Source: Eimeria necatrix (taxonomy: Eukaryota > Apicomplexa > Conoidasida > Eucoccidiorida > Eimeriidae). From it: 64,000 nucleotides of DNA. The position numbers were made by a program, and so were the translations under genes. Within the stretch, counting starts at the first letter, position 1. Every line of letters begins with the position of its first letter. The notes under the pieces are model-generated. The model did no database searches and was not told the DNA's origin. It saw only the letters and a program-made list of their open reading frames with translations. Of this stretch, positions 34,187 through 43,985 are shown in pieces. The stretch lies in contig NW_013651722.1 of the NCBI RefSeq assembly GCF_000499385.1, positions 1-64,000 of the forward strand, given 5' to 3'.

Positions 34187-37100
34187 TATTGTTTTCACCC
34201 TTGCTCGGATGCTGTGTAATGTATCTAGGGCGCCGCGAGTCTGCTGCTGCTGCTTCAGATTCTCCCTCGCCAGCCCATTTCTCCAGGGTGAAGACAAAAG
34301 CCTTTGGCTATGAATGCATCGGCTTTGCATTTTAATCGTATAAGTCTTTGGCTATGAGTGCATAAGAGTTGCATCTTCACCTTGGAGGCCTCCTAGCCTC
34401 CGTCTTTGCCATCAACTTGGATTTAGCGGTCCCGCCATATGCAGCAGTTGCATGAAGAAACGAAGCCAGTTGCTTCACAAGCGCTGATGAAGCCTTCAAT
34501 TCAGCTGCTTTTGCTTCTTTAAATGCCTTTTATTTATCCTTCCCAAACGCCTCTAACTGCCCATTCTTTGCGCAGCAAATTCAGATGGTGCATTTCGCAT
34601 TAGCGAAGCCCTGGGCAAAAGAATGCGCGGCGATCTGACCCCTCAGAACCTTCCGTTGCAGCTGCTGCTGCACTTTTTTCGGCTTTATTTGTTTTTCAAA
34701 ACACACAGCGCAGGTCTTGGCCGGGAAAACAGCAGAGCTGCGTAGACAAAGGGCTGGTGCTGCCGCTGAGTTACAGGCGTTGAGAAAGCAGATGAAAGCT
34801 GTGGCTTTCAAGATAAAGAAGTAACAACAGCTCTTTTTAGAAGACTCAGAGGCGCATATAAGAGTTAGCTACAGCTTAGAAGTTCCCCCTGCCCTATTAT
34901 CTGCTGCGAAGGTGAGCGCTAGCCCAGGCAGTGTCATTTGCAAGGCTGCAAGGAATTGAGCTTCAGGAAGTGGAATGACTCGTTTAAATCCCCCTCAAAT
35001 GGAAGGGAAAAGAGGAAAACAAGAAAGAAAGAGAATGAAACAAAGGAATGCAGCTGTGCTGCTTAGAAGCTCTTTTTTTCCAACCTTGAGCGGGTGTCCC
35101 AGAAACTTGAATTCTGAAGTGCACAGTACGCTAGGCTGTAGCCACAGGCTGCAGCAAAATGAAATGCAGCCAGTGACTGCTGCCACAGGCTGCAGCAAAG
35201 TGAAATGCCTCCTGTAACTGCAGTAAGAAGCTGCAGCAAAGTGAAATGAAGCCTATGGCTGCAGCCACAGGCTGCAGCAAATTGAAATGCTGCCTGTGGC
35301 TGCAGTCACAAGCTGCAGCAAAGTGAAATGAAGCCTATGGCTGCAGCCACAGGCTTCCATGGGTCTTAACTCAGGGCCAATCGGCGGGCCACACGAAGCC
35401 GCCTGCAGTGACAAGGAGCCTCGCTGCTCTCTTTTCAAGTCTCTGCCTTAGCAGCGGCCTGTCCTTTTACTTTTGTTCTCATTTTTAAAAAGATTTGAGC
35501 AGACAGGGAGTAATGAAGACCGTTTCCTCTGCCTAATAGCACAGTTTAGCTGCAGCTGCCCAGTACGGTAGCTCGTAGGCGCAGGCTTTCCGCGGAAAGG
35601 CCCTTATCTGCTATTGTTCTTGAAACACTTTTGCTGCGAAGACTGCACAGGGGCTGGCAAGTGGCTGCGGGCTGCTGAACTCTGGCATTTTTTGGCTCAT
35701 ATGCTGGCCTTGCACAGGCATATAGGCAGCAGTCATTACTAGGCCGCGTCAGCCTCTCTCCGCTACCCAGTTTCCACCCACAAGTGGACTCAGACTCAAA
35801 AGCCTTTAATTAAGGCAGCATTCTTTTGACTGGTTAGGCTGCAGCTCCAGCGAATGTTGCTCACAGCATCATCCCCTGCATGCAAAGCCGGCTCAGAATG
35901 GCTTACTAATTATCAACCCCTTCAAGCAGCCCATTGTCTTAAAGGAAGTCTTTATCGGGCGATTTCCATGCCGCTACATTTGGGATATTACGCTTGACAT
36001 CTTCTACCCATCATTACTCTTTTTGTGGCTCTGTTTCGGGCTGTTTATGGCCCTAAACACCTCCCTGTTGCCTCCTTTTAGCTGTATTCCTGCGTTTCCT
36101 TCTTCCCCCTCCGTTGCTGTATTTCCTGCTTGCAACTTGCCCTGCCGTAACAGCTCAGCTGCCCAGAAGGGCGCGGAGCTGCAGCGCAGCGCAGAAGTTC
36201 AGATTTTCCCCGGGGCAATAGAAGGCAGTGGCAAGCGCCGAAGGGGTAAAAGGGAAGCAAAGTGGGGTTATTAAAGTGCAGAGAGAGCCCATTCTAGGGT
36301 ATAAACTGGTTTTATTTTCATTTTATTTTCAAGAAACATATTAATTTAAACAGTTCGAAACTGCATGCGGCGAAAATCCAAGACATTCTTTCCATCTTGG
36401 CCTAAAACCTGCGCCTAACTGGGCTGTGCTGTCACTGCGTGAAGTGGCGCTCCGGTGGTCTTTAAGCAGAAAGTTAAGGACTGTTTTTGCAAATTGCTGC
36501 TGCGGTTCTGATTTTCATTGACCTGCGAGTCAGTGCCGGCAGCCTCTGCTGCTCAGAGGCGACTTTGGGCTGTAAGAAGAAAGCAGAACTGGCTCGGATA
36601 AAAAGCTGCCAGTTCGTTTCAATGGCTAGCTCTTGGGCCACAGAAGCCCCAGATACACCGGCAGCAGCAACGACTGCCAAGATCTCAAGGGCTTTTTGCA
36701 GTGTTGGGCTACAAAATAGCTTCTAATGGGTGCCGAGGAAGGAGTAGCAGGCTTCTGAGTGAGCCTAATAGAGGCGAAGGCGACTCTGCTGTTGCAGTCC
36801 CGCAGCAAGACCAGTTCAGCTGAATTTCCGTGGCCCTGGGCTTTGCTACAAACCCAATTTCAGGAGCAGTGAGCCCAGTCTTAGCCTCCTGGCACTGGCT
36901 TTCTAGTGCTGCCAGCAAGTTCCCCTAGCTAATGGGGGTTGCAGCAACTTCGTGGGGGACCCCAGCCGTTTGTTAGGTAATTGTGCTAGGCTGAATGCTT
37001 ATAAGGCACCCTGGGCTGCAGGGGGGTAGCCTTGTCCTGCAGCGACGTCCCGTTTCAAGCTAAGGGGCCTCCCCGCAGCGGGCTCGTGGGCTAGCTCGCG

Positions 37101-38410
37101 CAGTCTTCGGGTCTTCAGCCGTCTGTGCGGCTTCTGTGCATTGGAGTTGGTGCTAAGTTTCAGTTTCAGAGCTTTATAGCGAAAATAATGAAGCTCATTC
37201 AATGGCGAACTGCTGCCAGCGGAGCTCGCTCGAGAAGGCAGCCACGGGCGACTTCGCCGCAAAGAGCGTGCAGCGCCACAAGGGGAACCCCTGGCCGTGT
37301 TCTAAACTGAAGACTTGTAATAAAATTATACCTGGGAGTCTTCTGGAGGCTGAGGCGGTGTCTGGGGCAGTGCGCACCGCGGCTGCGCGTGGCTGTGCTG
37401 CTATTCGGCCTGCGGCTCCCGCGGCGCTCGTGCGCAGTAACAGCAGCTTCAGCAGCTTTTCAGGGACGTTTTAGCTGCAACAAGCTGGGGAAAATGCAAA
37501 GAAAATCAAAGAAACGCAGAGGCGTGAGGTGACAGGCTGCTGCGGATAGCAGCAGCAGCCAGCCCACGGGACACAGAGCAGTCTTGCTGCGATGCCATTG
37601 CCGGCGCTGCGCTGGGAACGGAAGCCGCTAGCTGCCGCCTATTGTTAAAAAGCTGCGGCTAGCGCTAAATAATAATGGTAAAGGCTTGCTGAAACCGAAA
37701 AGGCGGCTTTAATAGGCAGGCGCTGCAGGAGCTGCTGCTGCTTCGCCGCCGATCAGCTGGGCGCTGCTCCCATGCCTTCTCCGTCGGGGTTTGCTGTTCT
37801 TTGTCTGCCCCCAAATCCTTCTATTATATATTGGCCAGGTGCAGCTGGGCCTGGCCGTATCTCAACACTTATGTGGGTAACAAGTCCTGCTGCCCTTTGC
37901 TGACGCTGCTGCTGCTGGAGTCGCAGACACCACGAGGCCTTCTTGTTCTCCGCAAGCAAGCGGGTCCTTCCTTCGTCTTTTTTTCTTTATTAGATTTGCG
38001 TCAGTTTTTTCATCTCCAGCCCTCGGGCTGCAACAGCCGGCCGCAGCAACGGCTGCACCAGCTACGCCGCCAGCAGCGCCCGTTGCTTCGCCAGTGCTGC
38101 TTCTAAGTATCCGGCCTTCTGTAAATTCCATGGCCTCGGCGGCCCTCCTTTTGCCGCTTCGGAACATCTGAGCCTCTGGCGAAGCTGTTCCCAGCAGCAG
38201 CAGCAGCAGCAGCAACGGCGGCGGCAGCAGCGGGAGCAGCAGCGGGAGCGCTGCGCCTCTGGCAGTGCTTGCTGCTGCTGGGAGCCCCCCCTCCCATTTT
38301 TTAAGCTTTGTTGGCCGCGTTTTATTGCAGCGTTTCGCAAAGTCTGCAAGAACTGAAACAGGGGAAGGGGGGCCGCGGGAGCGGGCGATAGGTAACTGCA
38401 GGTAAGCGGC
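32805..38410. other. Repeat-poor island without convincing genes
   Basis: 5.6 kb of balanced base composition with almost no CAG, GGGGCCCC or heptamer repeats. The only exceptions are short CTG runs (34154-34190, 34239-34252) and one 45-bp tandem array. Open frames are short, 60-125 codons, with no recognisable domain, and they overlap on both strands. It probably holds the promoters of the giant minus-strand gene and of the secreted-protein gene at 38411, plus non-coding sequence. Confidence 0.6.
35130..35356. repeat. Imperfect tandem repeat, period about 45 bp
   Basis: About five copies of a unit built from GCAGCCACAGGCTGCAGCAA followed by AGTGAAATGAAGCCTATGGC. Each copy contains an inverted repeat (CTGTGGC / GCCACAG). 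It is the only ordered array in the repeat-poor island. Confidence 0.9.
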
Positions 38411-39745
38411 ATGAGGGCTCGCAATGGTCCGGCGCTGCTGCTGCTGCTGCTGCTGCTGCCGTTCGTGCTGCAGCAGCAGCCCGTGAGGGGGGTCCGGGGG
38501 GCCTTCGAGGTCGCGGGGGGCCCCCCGGAGCAGCAGCCCGCAGTAGGGTCATATTCCTTGGGGGCCCTCTTGAAAGGGGGGGGCCCCCCTGGGTTGGAGG
38601 GGGATTCTGCGGTGGTTGGTAAGAAGCCGCGTCGGCGTCAGGCGGAGGGCGTGTCTCAGCAGCAGCTGCAGCAGCTGGCGCTGTTGCAGCAGCTGCAGCA
38701 GCAGCTGCAGCAGCTGCAGCAGCAGCAGTTGCTGCAGCTGGGCGGCGCGGAGGGCGTTTCTGCGGGCGAGCTGCCCCCCGCGGCCGCAGCCGCGCTGGAG
38801 CTGCTGCAGCGCGAGGGCGCAGCAGCAGCAGGGGCTGCTCTGGGGGCCCCCCCGGGGTCCTCCGTGGCCGCGACGGGCGCGTCGCTGCGGGCGGGGGCCC
38901 CCGGGGGCCCCCCCGGGGGCCCCCCCGGGGGCCCCGGGGGCCCCGGGGGCCCCCGGGGGCCCCGGGGGGCCCCCCAAGTGGGGCTGCTGCGGCGGCTGGC
39001 GTACCGCGTGAGGAACACGGGGCTGGTGGACGAACTGCTGGCAGTGCTGCGGTACTTCGTGGGGTCGAGCCCGGGGCGGCCTACGAAGGCTTTGCTGCAG
39101 CAGAGCGACGCTGTGGGGCTGGGGCTGGGGCTGCTGCTGTACGTGCTGCGCATGCAGCAGCCAGGGAGCCGCAGCAAGCTGGCCAGGAGCGTGCTGCAGT
39201 GCCCCGAAGTGGCCCGGTTTGTGGCGCGGTTTGGGTACTTGGCGGAGCCGGAGAGAAGCAGCGACGAGCTGCTGCAGCAGCTGCTGCGGGCGCGCAGCAC
39301 TGCAGCACGGCTGGCGCTGGGCGCCTACGGCGCGCGGCAGCAAGCCGAGTTCCTGCAGCTGGTGGCGGAGTTCAAAAAGCAGTACTTCCACTTGCTGGGC
39401 TTTGCTGCGCTTTGCCTCAGCCACTTGCCGCAGAGTTTGCCCGCGCTGGCTCTCTTCGTGGACCGTTTGCTGCTGCCGCTGCAGGACGCGCTGCGCAGCA
39501 TCGCCTCTGTGTCTGCGCGCTTCAAGGGCTTCTCCGTGGCGCTGGCGCAGCAGCAGCTGCTGGGCTGGGTGCAGCAGCTCAGCGCGCTGGACGCTGCGCT
39601 GCTGCAGCAGCTCCCGGGCGGCCGCCACGCGCTCAACACTCTCAAGGCTGCTTCCAGCTACGAGGCCACTCTCGAGGAAACTGAGAGCAGCTACGGCAGC
39701 CAGGAGGCCGAGGAGCCTGCAGCGGCTCTCAACAGCCAGCTTTGA
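38411..39745 (+). CDS. Secreted alpha-helical protein, single exon, function unknown
   Basis: 444 residues from the ATG at 38411. Residues 1-25 are an N-terminal signal peptide with a Leu-rich core after MRARNGP. Residues 26-110 are basic and Gln-rich, with poly-Gln from CAG repeats. Residues 160-190 are a Gly/Pro run encoded by a GGGGCCCC array. From about 195 to the end the protein is non-repetitive and predicted all-helical (LAYRVRNTGLVDELLAVLRY, LLLYVLRMQQ, EFKKQYFHLLGFAALCLSHL, LPALALFVDRLLLPLQDALR, KGFSVALAQQQLLGWVQQLS), closing with an acidic Ser/Glu tail. No further membrane segment or known domain is evident. With a signal peptide in a coccidian, a secretory-organelle or dense-granule destination is possible but unproven. 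It stands alone on the plus strand at the edge of the repeat-poor island. Confidence 0.75.
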   Translation: MRARNGPALLLLLLLLPFVLQQQPVRGVRGAFEVAGGPPEQQPAVGSYSLGALLKGGGPPGLEGDSAVVGKKPRRRQAEGVSQQQLQQLALLQQLQQQLQQLQQQQLLQLGGAEGVSAGELPPAAAAALELLQREGAAAAGAALGAPPGSSVAATGASLRAGAPGGPPGGPPGGPGGPGGPRGPRGAPQVGLLRRLAYRVRNTGLVDELLAVLRYFVGSSPGRPTKALLQQSDAVGLGLGLLLYVLRMQQPGSRSKLARSVLQCPEVARFVARFGYLAEPERSSDELLQQLLRARSTAARLALGAYGARQQAEFLQLVAEFKKQYFHLLGFAALCLSHLPQSLPALALFVDRLLLPLQDALRSIASVSARFKGFSVALAQQQLLGWVQQLSALDAALLQQLPGGRHALNTLKAASSYEATLEETESSYGSQEAEEPAAALNSQL

Positions 39746-40265
39746 GCCGCCGCTGCGGCCCCGCGCCTCTGCTGCAGCGCAGCTGCTGCAGCACAGCGGC
39801 TGCAGCAGCAGCAGCTGTGCTGCTGCTGCTGCAGCAGCCGCTGCACCGCGCGCCGGGACACGCGCGACGCGCTGCAGCAGCCCGCAGGGCCGCCACACAC
39901 GCTGCAGCAGCGAAGCCGCCGTGCACCCACCAGCGGCAGCGCCAGCTGCTGCTGCAGCTCGAGCAGCAGCGCCAGCACCACCAGCAGCTCCTGCTGCTGC
40001 TGCTGAGGGGCTCCCGGGGCGCCCCGCCGCAGCCCCACCAGCAGAGCCCGCTCTTGGCGAAGACGAGAATGCAGGCGATGTGCAAAGAGGTGCAGCAAAG
40101 CCACCAACGAAATAGAACAACCGCGCTGCGGCGACTGCAGCTGGAGCAGCAGCTGCAGCGCCAGCTGCTGCGGCAGCAGCAGACGCTGCGGTGGTCACCT
40201 TAGTAGTACCGAAACGACGGGAAACAGCGGCACGCGTAGCAGCTGCACCGGCAGCCGCCAGCTCT

Positions 40266-40301
<36 letters not shown>

Positions 40302-40877
40302 CCGGCAGCAGCAGCAGTGCCCTGTAAGCAACGTACTTTCAGGCGGGGGCACGACCTGAGTTAGAAGTAGTACGAAAGGGCCTGCTGGGCTCTCAGGTAC
40401 TCAGTTTGAAATAGAGTCTTTCGCGCATGCAGCAGCGCGTGGGGCGGGGAAGTTAGTCAGTGAGGGCTCTTCGCGCTGCTGCTGCGCTGGCGCTGCACGC
40501 TGCAGCAGCTGCGGTGTACGTACAGCTTTCCAGTGGCGCCTCCCAGCAGGGAGTCGTGGAACGAACGAACTTTGTGCTCCTTGTAGCTACCATTTATATC
40601 TCTGACAGCTTTACTGAACGTTTTTGGCCTTGGGGGCCCCCAGACAGTCTCACAGCTCCGTAGCGCTAGCGAAAAAACACGAAATTTGCACTGAGTCGTT
40701 GCTGGGGCAGCACAGTCGGTAGCTAGTCTAGGCAGGGAGCCAAGCGAGGCTGTGGGAGTGCGGGTTGAACGCGACGCAGCAGCAGCATCAGCAGCAGCAG
40801 CTGCTGCTGCTGCTGCTGAGTGCACAAAAGCTCTCAACAGGACCACCGGCCCCGCAGCTGTACGTACACCCCAACAC
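39746..40877. other. Intergenic region between convergent genes
   Basis: GC-rich sequence with CAG runs (39800-39835, 40270-40320, 40780-40818) and two near-palindrome copies (40513, 40858). The convergent ends of the secreted-protein gene and the Dicer-like gene flank it. No supported coding segment. Confidence 0.5.
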
Positions 40878-41001
40878 TCAGTCGTCCGGCAGGGGCCCCA
40901 CTTGAGGAGCCTTTAGGCCTTTCACGGCCAGCGTAAAGGACTCCACCTGCAGCCTGCAGCTCTCAAAGTCCGCAGCAACTGCCGCCCAAAGCGCCTGCAG
41001 A

Positions 41002-41034
<33 letters not shown>

Positions 41035-43875
41035 GGCGGCAGCAGCAGCATCAGCTGCAGGGTAGGAAATTGACGAGACCCCGTTACAGGCGCCTTTGCT
41101 GTGGCTGCTGCAACGCAGCAGCAACTGCACTGTTGCAGCGACTGCAGCAGTGAAACGGAAGCAGGCGCGGCAGCAGCTGCACAACAGCAGCAAAACACCA
41201 GCTGCTGCAGGAACTTCAGCCTAAAAGCCTTCCCCACCTCAAGGCAAAAGCCCGATGATAGAAGCGCAGCACTTGCTAGGGACTCGTAGACGTCCCCAAG
41301 CTGCTTAATCCACTTTGGCGTACTGCTGCTGTGGCTGTTGCTGCTGCTGCTGCTGCTATCATCCCTGGGCTGAGCAGCAGCAGCAGCAGCAGCAGCGGGA
41401 GTGTTGTGAGGGAGCGTCAAGCGTGAGATCAGTTCTGCTGCTTCTCGCGCGAAGTCCTCTTCAGGGGGCAGTTGCACGAGCCGCTGCGCAACCTGCTGCT
41501 TCTTGGCGCTGCTGCAGCGGCGGCAGCAGCAGCAGCAGGGGCCCCCAGCCCGCAGGCCGCAGCCCGCTGCTTCTGCCTGCTGCCACAGGCACGCCAGAAG
41601 GCTGCTGCCGGGGGGGGGCCCCTCCCCAGAGGCCCCATCCCCGGGGGGCCCCAAGCACAGGCACAACTCGAGCTGGGGGGCCCCTTGCCCGCTCTCGATG
41701 ATCAGAGACTCCAGGGGCACTCCTGCTGCATGCAGCCTGCGCAGCAGCAGCAGCGGCAGCAGCAGCAGCAGCAGCTTGGGTTCCCAGCGAAACTATCAAA
41801 AGCCATGGCAGTGTATGATGAAGTGCTGCAGCAGCTCGCCGTCGCCGGCAGAAGCAGCAGCGGGCTGGGAAGACAATGGAAAAGCAGCAGCAAACACCCT
41901 TTTGATCGAAAAGCAAAACACCAAAATGAAGCAGAAGCAGAAAAGTGAGAAGCAGCGAGACGCAGCAAGCTGGAGGCAAACCCGAGGTGTATATACACCG
42001 CCAGCAGCACAGCAGCAAGGGGAAACATGAATTCCCGGCAAATGGCGAAAACGAAAAAGACACAAACAGCAGCAGCAAGACACAAGTCCTCAGCTGAGAC
42101 TCGAAAAGCTGCATGCACAAGTTGGGGAGTTCCTGCTGCTGCTGCTATTGAGTCTGCGAAGCAGCAGCAGAGCGGCCGAGGCACTCGAAAGCTCATTTTA
42201 TTTTGCTTCTTTTGAATTCCTTCAAAGAGCCAAAACAATAAGACTTTCCCCGCAGCTGCTGGGCACCTGCGGATCATCTTGGCAGCAAAAAATGCATTCG
42301 AAACCAAAATACTTCTCGCCATTGTCAGGGGCCCCTCGCGGGCTTCTGGAAACCGCCAGAAGAGCCACTCAGACACCAGAAGGCTCAGCACAGAGTCCCC
42401 CAGAAACTCCAGCAGCTGGTAGCTTTCTTGGGGGCCCCCCTGGGGGCCCTCCTGGGGGCCCCCCGGTGCCTGCAGCAGGCTTGCAGCCACAAGGCCTCAA
42501 GGCTTCAGCAGATAGACTGGGCTCTTAAGGCCACAGCGCAAACAGACTCACACAGCACTGCAGCAAAACAGGTAAGGGTAGGGAAACTTGCAAAGCTGTA
42601 ACAGACTTGCTGCAGGGGCCCCAAATGGCCTTCTAGCTAGGGGGGCCCCTGATGCGCTGCTGCTGCGCTGCTGCTGCGCAGCTGCTGCGCTGCTGCGGCG
42701 TGCGTTGCTGACCTCTGTTGACCGGGCGAGAGCCACGAGGCGGGGACAGAGGCCCCTTTCCTTCCAAAATGCTGCAGCTGTTTGGCAGTCTAGTGCTTCT
42801 TGGGAGCAGCAGCAGTTAAGGAGGTCCCGCGCAGGGGCCAGCCACAAGTCTGAGACAGTCTGTTCTGAAATGCTGCTGCCGGCCGCGCTGCTGCTGCAGC
42901 AGGAAGCCGGAACCGCAGCAGCCTGCGGCTTGCTGCTGCCTTCGCGGGGCCCCCTCAGCAGCTGCTGCAGCAAAACAGCCACTCGGCGGTCGGGGTGCAG
43001 GGGAGCGTGGGGCACTCCTGCTGGCAGCAGCAGAGTGCAGAGAAAGTCCACTTCTGCTGGCTCTTCAAATGTGTCTTTGGGGTCTCTGGGGGCCCCCTGG
43101 GGGCTCAGTGGGGGCCCGCAGCAAATGGCTGCAGAGATTGCTGCTGCAGCAGACAAGATATTAACCACGGGGGGCAGCTGCTTCGCTTTGAGGCCCTTCT
43201 CAGGAGGCTCTTGAGGCTCTTGAGACTCCCCGGCGCCAGTGTGAGCCTGGGGCCCCTTCCCAGGCGCAGGGGGCCCCCCCTGCAGCACGAACTGCCCAAT
43301 GAAGGCTGCAGCAGCAAGGAGGCCCCCGAAGGAGCCGGGGGGCCCCTGCGGGCGCTGGTGGGGCCCCCCGAGGGGCGCAGCCCGCGTAGCGCCTTGGTGG
43401 GCCTCCGCGGGGCCCCGGGGGCCCCCCAAAAGGCCCCTGTTGGACAAGTAGAAAGCTGCAGTGAGGGCCTCCATGGCGTCCGCCAGCATCTTGGGGGAAA
43501 GGACTTGTTCTCTGAGTCCCGCAAGAGCAGCAGCAGGAATGAAAGGCCTCGACAGCAAGTAGCCCGCGAGGCCCAGCCCGCGGGCGCAGCTGTGCAGGTG
43601 GCAGTTGGAAACAAAAGAACTTTTTTGCTGCGTCAGGGCCCCCTCGGGCTCCCCCCCGAAGTTTGTCAAGAAGCAAAACGCTGCAGCCACAAAGCCCAGC
43701 ACTGCGTCCCCCAGAAACTCCAGCCTTTGCCAGTGCCACCGGCTGCCCCCGGAGTCCACGGCCCCCGGCGGCCGCGCGGCTTTGCAGGTGAGCGCAGCAG
43801 CAAGCAGCTGCTGCTCGAGGCCTGAGCGCACACGCAGCGCCGCAGCAGACGGGGCCGTCGCGCGGCTGCCGCCGC

Positions 43876-43926
<51 letters not shown>

Positions 43927-43940
43927 TGCACCAGCGCAGG

Positions 43941-43985
<45 letters not shown>

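Noticed and set aside
33504..37474. Several 60-125 codon frames in the repeat-poor island
   Set aside because: They overlap on both strands, have no recognisable motif and show no convincing start or splice context.
38549..40198. 549-residue minus-strand frame antisense to the secreted-protein gene
   Set aside because: The sense frame has a signal peptide, ATG and ordinary helical composition. The antisense frame is a Gln/Arg/Ala mirror of it.
40457..40846. Minus-strand frame of 129 codons downstream of the Dicer-like gene
   Set aside because: It lacks domain similarity, contains a CAG array and a near-palindrome, and fits a 3' untranslated or intergenic position better.
41215..43820. Bacterial RNase III contamination
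   Set aside because: Two RNase III domains interrupted by introns and homopolymers, downstream of Dicer-specific domains, are eukaryotic.
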